DNA of 38,989 bases, taken from contig CADAPG010000007.1 in NCBI GenBank assembly GCA_902789675.1, positions 1 to 38,989 on the forward strand, read 5' to 3'. Positions 1 to 8,821 of the stretch are shown here, one piece after another. The stretch's first letter is position 1, and every line of letters begins with the position of its first letter. A program made the translations under genes and the position numbers. The notes beneath the pieces are model-generated. The model saw only the letters and a program-made list of their open reading frames with translations, had not been told where the DNA came from and made no database searches. This DNA comes from an uncultured Eubacteriales bacterium. Lineage in GTDB: Bacteria > Bacillota > Clostridia > Christensenellales > CAG-138.

Positions 1-412
1 CATACATCGTGTCGGCATTGGTGAATCCGATCTTGGCGATATCCATCGTGTAGTCGGAATCGACATACTTGCCGATGTAGTCCGCTTCCGCGAGGAACAT
101 GTCGATCTTGTCATCGTCCTTTGCATTCGCCTGATTCAGCAGCGCTTCGTCGAGCTTCTGCTGATATGCGCCGTTGTCGCTCGGGGTGATGATCCAGTTG
201 ACGGTAACGCCCTCGGGCACGGTGTAGTACTTCTCAAAGAATCCCTTGAATTCTTCGTTCCAGGCATAGATGTTGAACACCTTGCCCTGCGCCGCTGCTT
301 CGGCGGGCTGCTCTGCGGGCTGCTCTGCGGGCTTATCCGCGGGCTTCGTGTTGCAGGCGACGATGCCGACGAGCATCAGGACTGCCATCAGGATTGCGAC
401 CAGTTTTTTCAT
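1..412 (-). CDS. Sugar ABC transporter substrate-binding lipoprotein (N-terminal part, cut by window edge)
   Basis: This is the first 137 residues of an extracellular solute-binding lipoprotein of a carbohydrate ABC importer; the gene runs off the left edge. It starts at ATG 412 with an AAAAGGAG ribosome site. Residues 1-20 form a lipoprotein signal: MKK, a hydrophobic core, then lipobox IVAC with the lipidated Cys at 20. Next comes an acidic Pro/Ala/Glu linker made of PAEQ repeats, typical of a surface tether. The mature domain begins near VFNIYAWNEEF and resembles family 1 sugar-binding proteins. It lies 78 bases downstream of the LacI gene on the same strand, so the two are probably one operon, with permease genes expected beyond the edge. 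The neighbouring GH94 and GH5 genes suggest cello-oligosaccharides as ligand; that is inference. Confidence 0.85.
   Translation of the reverse strand, partial: MKKLVAILMAVLMLVGIVACNTKPADKPAEQPAEQPAEAAAQGKVFNIYAWNEEFKGFFEKYYTVPEGVTVNWIITPSDNGAYQQKLDEALLNQANAKDDDKIDMFLAEADYIGKYVDSDYTMDIAKIGFTNADTMY
304..339. repeat. 12-bp tandem repeat encoding the PAEQ linker
   Basis: Two exact copies and one imperfect copy of GGGCTGCTCTGC lie in frame in the lipoprotein gene. They encode the repeated Pro-Ala-Glu-Gln spacer after the lipidated Cys. Such repeats can change copy number by slippage and so alter tether length. Confidence 0.7.
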
Positions 413-475
413 GATTGTTACTCCTTTTTTATTTTGTTTTTTGAAACCTTTTCGGCTCCTCTTTCCTTTATATCA

Positions 476-491
476 AAACGCTTGCGCGTTT
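476..491 (-). other. Small hairpin between lacI and the binding-protein gene
   Basis: AAACGC-TTGC-GCGTTT (AAACGC-GCAA-GCGTTT in the mRNA) forms a 6-bp stem with a GNRA loop. It overlaps the lacI stop codon and is followed by a short T run. It could be a weak terminator or a processing/stability element that sets regulator and transporter levels apart. The stem is seen; the role is inferred. Confidence 0.4.
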
Positions 492-1501
492 CAACCGATG
501 TTGCGGACGGTGCTGCCCGGCAAAAGCTCGCCTTCCACCATGATGCTCTGCGGCAGCCAGGTGTCCGGATGCTCGATCTGTTCGATCAGCAGTCTCGCCG
601 CTTCGGTGCCCATCTCCGTCGCTCCCTGCCGGTACGTCGTGAGCTTCGGGCGAAGCACCTGCGAAAGCGGGATGCCGTCGTATCCGACGACGCTCATGTC
701 CTTCGGCACCGAAATGCCGTGGCGCTCAAGCTCGCTCATCCCTCCGAGGAACGACAGATCGTCCGGATAGAAGATGCAGGTGGGCTTTTCCGGAAGCTCC
801 AGAAGCGCCCTTGTCGCAAGACCGCTCGATCTGGGATCGTGGTATACCGCCGGCCGGATGAATTCCGGGGGGACCGTGATCCCGAGCGTTGCGCAGGTCT
901 TTTTGAAGCTCGCGATGCGCTTCTGCGTGACCGAGGTCATCTCGCCGTGGATGAACGCCAGTTTCCGGTGTCCGTTCTCGTATACGAACCGCACCAGCGC
1001 TTCCATGCCGCGGACGTTGTCCGAGAGGATCGACGTCCGGCTGTCGAACAGATAATCCAGCGTCACCGTCGGGATCTCGCTCATCGCAAGACGAACGATC
1101 GCAGGATCCTGGAAATCCGCCGAGGCGATGACCACACCGTCGCAGCTGCGGTACTTCGCGTGCTCGTAATAGTCCATCGACATCGCGCCGAGATCCTTGC
1201 TGATAAACGTGATGTCGTATCCGAGCCGTTCCGCCTCGGCCTTCACGCTCTCGAGGATCTGTGAGAAGTACTCGTGCGTGATGCCGCCGCCCGTCGTGTC
1301 CGAAAACAGGACTCCGATGTTGTAGCTCCTGCCGACCTTCAGCGCTCTCGCCGTTGCGTTCGGCAGATATCCGAGCGCCTTTGCCTGCTCGCGGATCCGC
1401 TCTGCCGTCTTCGGTGCAATGTCCGGCGCGCCGTTGAGCGCCTTGCTGACCGTTGCGCGGGATACGCCGCATGCCTTGGAAATGTCTGTTATGGTGACCA
1501 T
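491..1501 (-). CDS. LacI-family transcriptional regulator (probable cellobiose regulator)
   Basis: A 336-residue sugar-responsive repressor of usual LacI/GalR length. The N-terminal helix-turn-helix spans residues 3-24 (TITDISKACGVSRATVSKAL), followed by the hinge around NATARALKVG (48-57). The rest is a periplasmic-binding-protein-like effector domain, with the family phrases GVLFSDT, DGVVIAS and SVVGYDGIPLS. ATG 1501 is preceded by AAAGGGG. Its promoter carries the same operator half as the divergent phosphorylase promoter, which points to autoregulation and control of GH94 and the transporter. The inducer is unknown; gene context suggests cellobiose or a cellodextrin. Confidence 0.9.
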   Translation of the reverse strand: MVTITDISKACGVSRATVSKALNGAPDIAPKTAERIREQAKALGYLPNATARALKVGRSYNIGVLFSDTTGGGITHEYFSQILESVKAEAERLGYDITFISKDLGAMSMDYYEHAKYRSCDGVVIASADFQDPAIVRLAMSEIPTVTLDYLFDSRTSILSDNVRGMEALVRFVYENGHRKLAFIHGEMTSVTQKRIASFKKTCATLGITVPPEFIRPAVYHDPRSSGLATRALLELPEKPTCIFYPDDLSFLGGMSELERHGISVPKDMSVVGYDGIPLSQVLRPKLTTYRQGATEMGTEAARLLIEQIEHPDTWLPQSIMVEGELLPGSTVRNIG

Positions 1502-1529
1502 GCGCCGTCCCCTTTCGAAAAGATATAAT

Positions 1530-1580
1530 CTTAATCGATTTCGTCAAGCTCATTATAACGCCGTCCTGTACGTTCGTCAA
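1530..1580 (-). promoter_or_regulatory. lacI promoter with operator
   Basis: On the minus strand, TTGACG (1580-1575), a 17-bp spacer and TATAAT (1557-1552) form a good sigma-A promoter. Just downstream lies CGAAATCGATTAAG (1543-1530). It shares CTTAATCGATT with the perfect palindrome at the GH94 promoter and sits at the same position after the -10, as expected for a repressor site blocking early transcription. Confidence 0.75.
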
Positions 1581-1674
1581 GAGGTTTTTCATACTTTTTT
1601 TCAAGGATTTTCGATGCCGAAATGCAATTTCTCCCCCGCTTTCCGGAAAATATGCAGATTTCTCAAATTACCTC

Positions 1675-1722
1675 TTGCCTTTTTTCGTCGTTGTGCGTAT
1701 AATGTACTTAATCGATTAAGTA
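1675..1722 (+). promoter_or_regulatory. GH94 promoter with 18-bp perfect LacI-type operator
   Basis: TTGCCT (1675-1680), a 17-bp spacer and TATAAT (1698-1703) form the promoter. Immediately downstream TACTTAATCGATTAAGTA (1705-1722) is a perfect palindrome with a central CG, the hallmark of LacI/GalR operators. It covers the expected start site, so binding would repress. The adjacent LacI protein is the obvious candidate; the pairing is inferred. Confidence 0.85.
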
Positions 1723-1744
1723 ATCATTTGGACGAGGTGATCGT

Positions 1745-4156
1745 ATGCAATACGGATATTTCGACGACGCTGCAAAGGAGTATGTCATCAATCGGGCGGA
1801 CACGCCGCTTCCCTGGATCAACTATCTCGGGAACGACGGGTTCTTCTCGCTGATCAGCAACACCTGCGGCGGCTACAGTTTTTATAAGGATGCAAAGCTC
1901 CGGCGCATCACGCGGTTCCGGTACAACAACGTTCCGCACGACGAGGGCGGACGTTGCTTCTACATCTGCGACGGCGAAACGGTCTGGAGCCCGGCGTTCC
2001 TGCCGGCAAAGACTGCGCTCGACGCGTATCGCTGCCGTCACGGGCTCGGCTATTCCGTCTTTGAAGGTAAAAAGAACGGCGTTGCCGCGTCGCTGACCGT
2101 GACCGTTCCGATGCACACCGACATGGAAGTGCAGAAGCTCGTTCTGAAAAACGAGAGCGGCGTCGAAAAGAAGCTGACCGTTTACGGCGTGACCGAATGG
2201 TGCCTGTGGAATGCGGTCGACGATTCGACGAACTTCCAGCGCAACTGGAACATCGGCGAGGTCGAGATCGAAGGCGGAACGGTCTATCACAAGACCGAAT
2301 ACCGCGAACGCCGCAATCACTATGCCTTCTATTCCGTCAACGCGCCGATCGACGGCTTCGATACCGACCGGGACACCTTCCTCGGACGCTTCCGCGGCTG
2401 GAGCGAACCGCAGGCGGTCGAAAACCGCACCTCGTTTATGAGCGTCGCCGCGGGCTGGGCGCCGATCGCCGCTTTGCGGCTTTCCGTGGTCCTTGCGCCC
2501 GGCGAATCGAAGACACTCCTCTTCCGGCTCGGCTATGTCGAAAACCCGGAGGACAAAAAGTTTGAATCGCTGAACGTTATCAATAAGGAAAAAGCGCACG
2601 CCATGCTCGCCGCGTTCGAGACCGAAGCGCAGTTTGACGCTGCGATCGATGCGCTCAAAGCGTACTGGTCTTCCCTGCTGTCCCGTTTTACGGTGCAAAG
2701 CAGCGAGGAAAAGCTCGACCGCATGGTCAACATCTGGAACCAGTACCAGTGCATGGTCACGTTCAACATGTCGCGCAGCGCTTCCTATTACGAGAGCGGC
2801 ACCGGCCGCGGCATGGGCTTCCGCGACAGCTGTCAGGACCTTTTGGGCTTTGTGCATCTGATCCCGGAGCGCGCACGCGAGCGCATCATCGATATCGCGT
2901 CGATCCAGTTTGCGGACGGCAGCACCTATCACCAGTATCAGCCGTTGACCAAGCGCGGCAACGCCGACATCGGCTCCGGCTTCAACGACGATCCGCTCTG
3001 GCTCATCGCCTGCACCTGCGCGTATATCCGCGAGACCGGCGACTTCTCGATCCTCGACGTGCCGACGCCGTTCAACAACGAAGCGGGCACCGAGGTCCCG
3101 CTCATGGAGCACCTGCGCCGCAGTCTCCGCTACACGGTCGAACATCGCGGTCCGCACGGGCTGCCGCTGATCGGCCGCGCGGACTGGAACGACTGTCTGA
3201 ACCTGAACTGCTTCAGCCTGACGCCGGGCGAGAGCTTCCAGACCTGCTCGAACTTCGAGAGCGGCAAGGCGGAGAGCGTCTTTATCGCGGGCATGTTCGT
3301 GAAGTACGGCAAGGAATACGCCGCGCTGTGCGACCGGATCGGATTGTCCGGGGAAGCGGCAGGCGTCCGCGGGTCCGTCGAAGAGATCGAGCAGGCGACG
3401 CTGAAATTCGGCTGGGACGGCGAATGGTTCCGCCGCGCGTACGACGCGTTTGAACGCCCGATCGGCAGCCGTGAAAACGACGAAGGCAAGATCTTCATCG
3501 AGCCGCAGGGCTTCTGCGTGATGGCAGGCATCGGCGGCACGGAGTACGGCAAGCGCGCACTTGCGTCGACCGAAGCGCTGCTCGGCAACGAATTCGGCAT
3601 CGAGGTGCTGCATCCCTGCTACACGGAGTATCACGACTATCTCGGCGAAATCTCCTCGTATCCTCCGGGCTATAAGGAAAACGGCTCCGTCTTCTGCCAC
3701 AACAATCCGTGGGTCACGCTGGCGTACTGCACCGTGAAGGACGGCAACGGCGCATTCGATCTCTACAAGCGCAACGCGCCCGCCTATATCGAGGACAAGA
3801 GCGAGATCCACCGCACCGAACCCTACTGCTACAGCCAGACGATCGCAGGACGCAACGCGAAAACGTACGGTGAGGCGAAAAACGCATGGCTCACCGGCAC
3901 CGCAGCGTGGTCGTTCGTCGCCGTGAGCCAAGGCATCCTCGGCATTCGTCCGGATTACGACGGCCTTGTCGTCGATCCCTGCCTGCCCGACACGATGGAC
4001 GGCTTTACGCTTTCCCGCCTGTTCCGTGGCACGAGCTATCGGATCACGGTCCGGCGCGGCGCAGAAAAGGGGCTGGTTGTCGACGGCAAACCGGTTGCGG
4101 GCAATACCGTTCCGCTGACCGACGCGCCCGTCTGCTATGTGGAACTGACAGTGTAA
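1745..4156 (+). CDS. Cellobiose phosphorylase, GH94
   Basis: An 803-residue cytoplasmic enzyme of typical GH94 length. It cleaves cellobiose with phosphate to alpha-glucose 1-phosphate and glucose, saving ATP. The N-terminus (YGYFDD, then TPLPWINYLG and DARL-like KDAKLRRITRFRYNN) and the middle (NFQRN, YHKTEYRERRNHYAFYSVN) match known cellobiose phosphorylases closely. The catalytic-loop motif RADWNDCLNLN is at residues 478-488; its DWND (480-483) carries the general-acid Asp in the family. The C-terminal part has the family phrases HPCYTEY and NGSVFCHNNPW. ATG 1745 follows GAGGTGATCGT. The gene is alone between its operator-controlled promoter and a strong terminator. Cellobiose specificity over cellodextrin is by resemblance. 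Confidence 0.93.
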   Translation: MQYGYFDDAAKEYVINRADTPLPWINYLGNDGFFSLISNTCGGYSFYKDAKLRRITRFRYNNVPHDEGGRCFYICDGETVWSPAFLPAKTALDAYRCRHGLGYSVFEGKKNGVAASLTVTVPMHTDMEVQKLVLKNESGVEKKLTVYGVTEWCLWNAVDDSTNFQRNWNIGEVEIEGGTVYHKTEYRERRNHYAFYSVNAPIDGFDTDRDTFLGRFRGWSEPQAVENRTSFMSVAAGWAPIAALRLSVVLAPGESKTLLFRLGYVENPEDKKFESLNVINKEKAHAMLAAFETEAQFDAAIDALKAYWSSLLSRFTVQSSEEKLDRMVNIWNQYQCMVTFNMSRSASYYESGTGRGMGFRDSCQDLLGFVHLIPERARERIIDIASIQFADGSTYHQYQPLTKRGNADIGSGFNDDPLWLIACTCAYIRETGDFSILDVPTPFNNEAGTEVPLMEHLRRSLRYTVEHRGPHGLPLIGRADWNDCLNLNCFSLTPGESFQTCSNFESGKAESVFIAGMFVKYGKEYAALCDRIGLSGEAAGVRGSVEEIEQATLKFGWDGEWFRRAYDAFERPIGSRENDEGKIFIEPQGFCVMAGIGGTEYGKRALASTEALLGNEFGIEVLHPCYTEYHDYLGEISSYPPGYKENGSVFCHNNPWVTLAYCTVKDGNGAFDLYKRNAPAYIEDKSEIHRTEPYCYSQTIAGRNAKTYGEAKNAWLTGTAAWSFVAVSQGILGIRPDYDGLVVDPCLPDTMDGFTLSRLFRGTSYRITVRRGAEKGLVVDGKPVAGNTVPLTDAPVCYVELTV

Positions 4157-4172
4157 TTCCTTCCTGATATAG

Positions 4173-4213
4173 GAACCCCTGTCCGTACAGAATGCGGACA
4201 GGGGTTCTTTGTC
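4173..4213 (+). terminator. Intrinsic terminator after GH94
   Basis: GAACCCCTGTCCG and CGGACAGGGGTTC form a 13-bp perfect stem around a 9-base loop (4173-4207), followed by TTTGT. Confidence 0.9.
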
Positions 4214-4232
4214 GTTTCGTTCGGTTTCCGTT

Positions 4233-4988
4233 TCAGCCGACGGTTCCGTGATAGGTCGGGACCTTCTCCGCCGCGCGCACCGCTTCTTCCGTCGTCATTC
4301 CGGAAAACTCCTGCGCGCAAAAGCACCGTCCGGACCGCTTGTCATCCACAAATACGCCGACGACCACGCCCGGCAGCGCGCTTTCCGGCGCGTTCGGCGC
4401 ATGCGGACCGCCGAGATCCGTCCGGCACCAGCCGGGATCGGTCAGGCTGACGATCACGTCGGTTCCGTCGTAAACGCCGGCAAGGTCCATCGTGACCTTG
4501 TCCAGCGCCGCTTTCGCCGCGGAATAACCCGCCTGCTGCGGCTCGTGATTGATTCCGCTGGTCGTGTTGATGATCCGTCCGAAGCCGCGCCGCTCCATCT
4601 GCCGCAGAAAATGGTAGGTGATCTGCATCGGCGCAATCGTATTCACCGAAAAGCTCGCCTCGTAATCCCGAACCGGCGTGGCAAGGTAATCGGTGCGGTA
4701 CGCCACCTGAACGCCCGCGTTATTGAGCACGATGTCGACCGGCTGAAAAAGCGCGTCGATCCGTTCGAGCATGCGGTCGACGGCGGCGGCGTCATTGAGA
4801 TCGCACGCCTCCGGGATCGCCTGTACGCCGAGCGCGCGCACCTCCGCAAGAATCCCTTCAAGATGCGGTTCCGTTCTCGCCTGCAGGATCAGATTGCAGC
4901 CGCGTTCTGCAAGGTATCGCGCCGCAAGACGCCCGATTCCTCTCGATGCGCCGGTAATCAGCGCCCATCTTCCCTTTATGTCGATCAT
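4233..4988 (-). CDS. SDR-family NAD(P)-dependent oxidoreductase
   Basis: A 251-residue classical short-chain dehydrogenase. The nucleotide-binding motif TGASRGIG is at 12-19, the NNAG structural motif at 89-92, the catalytic Ser/Thr region NTTSG at 141-145 and YSAAK (Y155, K159) at the active site. PG in SLTDPGW (near 182) follows the family pattern. ATG 4988 has GAAAGGA. It lies downstream of the msmX terminator on the same strand. The substrate cannot be told; the nearby sugar genes make a sugar or polyol plausible but unproven. Confidence 0.85.
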   Translation of the reverse strand: MIDIKGRWALITGASRGIGRLAARYLAERGCNLILQARTEPHLEGILAEVRALGVQAIPEACDLNDAAAVDRMLERIDALFQPVDIVLNNAGVQVAYRTDYLATPVRDYEASFSVNTIAPMQITYHFLRQMERRGFGRIINTTSGINHEPQQAGYSAAKAALDKVTMDLAGVYDGTDVIVSLTDPGWCRTDLGGPHAPNAPESALPGVVVGVFVDDKRSGRCFCAQEFSGMTTEEAVRAAEKVPTYHGTVG

Positions 4989-5013
4989 GGTGATTCCTTT
5001 CTTTTATTCGGAT

Positions 5014-5042
5014 AAAAAATCCCCCGGTCTCGTCCGACCGGG
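5014..5042 (-). terminator. Intrinsic terminator after msmX
   Basis: On the minus strand CCCGGTC-GGACGA-GACCGGG (5042-5023) is followed by GGATTTTTT. Confidence 0.85.
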
Positions 5043-5053
5043 AGATCCCGTAT

Positions 5054-6175
<1,122 letters not shown>

Positions 6176-6208
6176 ACTGCGTTTGACTTTAACGGTCCCG
6201 ATCTTCAT

Positions 6209-6511
6209 CAACGAACCGCCTCGCGCGCCGCGCATACGTCGGCCGCGCATTGCGGCAGGTCTCCACACTGCCGCACCCCAAGCCGAGGGGATGATTTCCT
6301 CCTTTATTTTCAGCCGTTCCCCGCACATACAGTGGAGTGCGCGGGGTCCGACCGATTGAAAAAACAATCGTCCTGTTTCGGACGATTTCATTATAAATAC
6401 CTCGGATCCGACTTGTCAAGAAAAATCTTAATCGATTTCGTAATTATATATGATTTACGCGAGGATCAAAAAAGCACAGCGTTCCGCCGTGCTTTTTCGC
6501 TGCGCGCTTTG
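6209..6511 (-). promoter_or_regulatory. msmX upstream region: promoter, operator copy and structured leader
   Basis: No gene fits here. On the minus strand TTGACA (6419-6414), an 18-bp spacer and TATAAT (6395-6390) form a near-consensus promoter. CTTAATCGATTTCG (6427-6440), a copy of the LacI-type operator, lies just upstream of the -35. The leader then has an 8-bp stem (6387-6366, AATCGTCC/GGACGATT) followed by GTTTTTT. A competing stem CGATTG/CAATCG (6370-6353) and further stems follow at 6346-6319, 6290-6276 and 6274-6252. A strong but startless AAAGGAGG sits near 6300. The elements are seen; regulation is inferred. Confidence 0.65.
6468..6497 (-). terminator. Intrinsic terminator after GH5
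   Basis: On the minus strand AAAAAGCACGGC and GCTGTGCTTTTTT pair with one mismatch-like step and end in a T6 run. The symmetric A run means that it could also stop rightward transcripts. Confidence 0.8.
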
Positions 6512-7525
6512 TCAGCGGGCGTTCTGTTTTTTCAGTGTTTCGAGAAACCACAGACCCGTCTCGGTAAAGTCGTCATGCTCGAAACCGCGGTACTTCGGAA
6601 CGGTGGAACGGACCATCGAGCACGCCTCCGGCGCTTTCGACAGCGCCCACATGCAGTACGAAACGTTCTCCCGTTCCAGAAGATCGATCCACAGATCGGC
6701 GCTTTCAAGATCTCTAGGCAGCCCGCCGCTGGACGCCGTCACGCCGTATTCGGTGACGAAGACCGGCAGCCCCGCTTTCCGCACCTCAGCGAGCATGTCC
6801 CGGTATTCCTGTCCGTGGGTCGCGGCGTAAAAATGCAGCGTATACATGACGTTGCCGAACGAAAGCGGATCGGCGGCGACGCTCCTTAAGTCCTTCGACC
6901 AATCCGGATTGCCGACAAGGATCACGGAATCCGGGTCCTTTTCGCGAATGATCGGAATGATCTCCTCCGCGTAGCGCTTCACCGTCTGCCAATCCACGCC
7001 GTTCGGCTCGTTGCAGATCTCATACAGCACGTTGTTTTGATTGCGGTACTGCTCCGCCATCTCTCCGAAAAACGCCTTTGCGTCATCCAAGTAACGATTG
7101 GGATCGCCGTCGCTCAGAATATGCCAGTCGATGATCGCATACATATCGTGCGCCTTTGCATACGCCACGCCGTTTGCAACGTTTTGCTTGTATCGGTCCT
7201 TGTCACCTTTTGTACAGTATCCGATCACGCCCACGCCGTAGGTATAAACGGCAAGCCGGACAACGTTCACGCCGTACTCCTCCGACAGCTCGCGGAACAG
7301 ATCGTCATTGATAAACGATTCGGTGGTGATAAGATCGTGCGTACTGACGCCCCGCAGCATGGCGGGATTCCCCTTTTGATCGCACAGCCTGCCTTCGATC
7401 ACCTGCAGCTTCCCGCAGGAGGAAGGACGTGCTCTGCCGTCCTTCACGGCGTTTTTCGCGCCGCATCCGCTTACGGCGGACAGCAGAAACAGTATCGAGA
7501 GCAGCAGAGTCAACGTTTTTTTCAT
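6512..7525 (-). CDS. GH5 endoglucanase-like lipoprotein
   Basis: A 337-residue surface-anchored glycoside hydrolase. Residues 1-20 are a lipoprotein signal with lipobox VSGC (lipidated Cys 21). The TIM-barrel domain follows directly from about residue 40 without a carbohydrate-binding module. GH5 marks: LRGVSTHDL (57-65), VRLAVY (89-94), IIDWH (131-135), acid/base Glu173 in YEICNEPNG, HFY (231-233) and nucleophile Glu259 in VFVTEYG. The pattern fits subfamily 2 cellulases, which cut internal beta-1,4-glucan bonds; beta-mannan or xyloglucan cannot be excluded. ATG 7525 follows AAGGA. It lies upstream of msmX with its own promoter and terminator. It would supply oligosaccharides to the importer and the phosphorylase. 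Confidence 0.88.
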   Translation of the reverse strand: MKKTLTLLLSILFLLSAVSGCGAKNAVKDGRARPSSCGKLQVIEGRLCDQKGNPAMLRGVSTHDLITTESFINDDLFRELSEEYGVNVVRLAVYTYGVGVIGYCTKGDKDRYKQNVANGVAYAKAHDMYAIIDWHILSDGDPNRYLDDAKAFFGEMAEQYRNQNNVLYEICNEPNGVDWQTVKRYAEEIIPIIREKDPDSVILVGNPDWSKDLRSVAADPLSFGNVMYTLHFYAATHGQEYRDMLAEVRKAGLPVFVTEYGVTASSGGLPRDLESADLWIDLLERENVSYCMWALSKAPEACSMVRSTVPKYRGFEHDDFTETGLWFLETLKKQNAR

Positions 7526-7596
7526 CTTGCAGAATCCTTATTCCTGATTTCGAACGGTAAGCGAAACTGTTCCGTTGGGAATCAAACCCCGTAAAG

Positions 7597-7626
7597 ATTA
7601 TACGGTTCACAAGCGATCTGTGTCAA
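7597..7626 (-). promoter_or_regulatory. GH5 promoter
   Basis: On the minus strand TTGACA (7626-7621), 18 bp and TATAAT (7602-7597): consensus hexamers about 70 bases before the start codon. I see no copy of the CTTAATCGATT operator here. Confidence 0.75.
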
Positions 7627-7881
7627 TGCCCATTCGCAAAGATAAAACACTTTCCGGAGGAATCACATTTTGAACCGTACTTCCCTGCCCAGCAGAAGCG
7701 GGAAGTGCTCTTCGGTGTAGCGGACAAAAATCTCCCCCGATGCGGAACGGACAGATTGATACACAATGTACTTGGTGAACAAATCTTGAGCATGTATATC
7801 ACAAGGACCGCCGTGGATCACCGGCGATCTGTCATACTGCTCTTTGAAGCATCCGTTCGGCGTCAAACGGCGTCATCCCGT
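7627..7881. other. Non-coding gap between GH5 promoter and AraC gene
   Basis: Together with the GH5 leader this is a stretch of about 350 bases without a convincing gene. A 67-codon leftward frame (7866-7663) begins at a TTG without a ribosome site, and I recognise nothing in it. It could be a gene remnant. No clear hairpin or repeat was noticed. Confidence 0.4.
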
Positions 7882-8727
7882 TTACTGCTGTTTGCGTTTT
7901 CTGACGGGGATGCAGATCTCGCTGACGTAATCCGGGGATGCCGGATCGCCGGGAAGGTAGTTTTCGATGTCATAATCGGGGATCAGCTCATACTCCGATA
8001 CCGGCAGCCATTCCCTGTAGATCTTCTCCCACATGGTCTGGATCGCCCCGGGCATCGGACCGACGCACTTGAACACCGCCCAGGTGTAAGCGGGGATATG
8101 AAGGATCTCGAACCCCTCCGGGATTCCGTTGACGTCGGAAGCCTTGCAGCCGATTCCGTATCGGAATTCGTCGCCGTCCGTTTTTGACTGTGCGCAGACG
8201 CCGAGATACCCCGGAACCTTCCGGCATCGGGCATCGGCAGAATATGCGTCCCAGAACTTCGGGATCTCCGCTTCGCTTGTTTCGGCATGGAACGTTTTCG
8301 CATGGACGAGCAGTTCCATCGCCTCCCATTTTTCAATCGTGTACTCCATCATACAGCCTCCTTCCATGGTGATCCGGACGGAGAACCGGTTCATGAACTG
8401 AATCGGACTTCCCTTTTTGACCTGCATCGGCGATACGCCGTGAAACCTTGTAAACGCCTTTGTAAAGCTCTCCGGCGAATCGTAGCCGTACCGCATCGCG
8501 ACGTCGATCACTTTTTCTTCTCCGCCGGTGATATCCGCCGCCGCCTGCGAAAGTCGTCTTTTCCGCAGGTATTCCGCCGGAGACATGCCCGTCAGCAGAG
8601 AAAACGCCCTTTGAAAATGAAACGCTGAGAGATGCACGTGCTTCGCAATGTCCGAAAGCGTAACATCATCTTTGAGATGGGCTTCCATATAGTCGATGGC
8701 GGCGTTGATCGTCCTGACCCAATCCAT
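7882..8727 (-). CDS. AraC-family regulator with GyrI-like effector domain
   Basis: A 281-residue transcription factor. The N-terminal AraC-type double helix-turn-helix covers residues 1-105: LSDIAKHVHLSAFHFQRAF and VIDVAMRYGYDSPESFTKAF, then HGVSP. Residues about 125-275 form a GyrI-like/SOUL small-molecule-binding domain (MEYTIEKWEAMELLVH, YGIGCKA, IPAYTWAVFKCVGPMPGAI). This Rob/BmrR-like layout usually senses hydrophobic compounds and controls efflux or detoxification. ATG 8727 has AAAGGAGGGGG, a very strong site. It lies downstream of the EamA exporter on the same strand, separated by a probable terminator. The exporter is a plausible target, by position only. Confidence 0.92.
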   Translation of the reverse strand: MDWVRTINAAIDYMEAHLKDDVTLSDIAKHVHLSAFHFQRAFSLLTGMSPAEYLRKRRLSQAAADITGGEEKVIDVAMRYGYDSPESFTKAFTRFHGVSPMQVKKGSPIQFMNRFSVRITMEGGCMMEYTIEKWEAMELLVHAKTFHAETSEAEIPKFWDAYSADARCRKVPGYLGVCAQSKTDGDEFRYGIGCKASDVNGIPEGFEILHIPAYTWAVFKCVGPMPGAIQTMWEKIYREWLPVSEYELIPDYDIENYLPGDPASPDYVSEICIPVRKRKQQ

Positions 8728-8770
8728 TCGGTCCCCCTCCTTTCACCATAGATGATAAACCGAAGCGCAG

Positions 8771-8790
8771 CAAAAATCCTGTCCCGGATT
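8771..8790 (-). terminator. Possible terminator after the EamA gene
   Basis: On the minus strand AATCC-GGGACA-GGATT is followed by TTTG. The stem is only 5 bp, so termination may be partial. Confidence 0.45.
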
Positions 8791-8821
8791 GCTTTGTTTT
8801 GTCTGATTTTGAAACGGTTAT

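Noticed and set aside
1724-3931. 735-codon frame antisense to the GH94 gene
   Set aside because: GC-rich third positions leave long open antisense frames. The product is rich in Arg and Ala, has no motif, and the sense strand encodes a clear enzyme.
6209-6391. N-terminal extension of the MsmX protein to ATG 6391
   Set aside because: That ATG lies inside the TATAATG of the promoter and the added residues match nothing in the family.
7663-7866. 67-codon leftward frame after the AraC gene
   Set aside because: It starts at TTG, has no ribosome site and matches nothing that I recognise. It may be a remnant, so it is mentioned only in the gap description.
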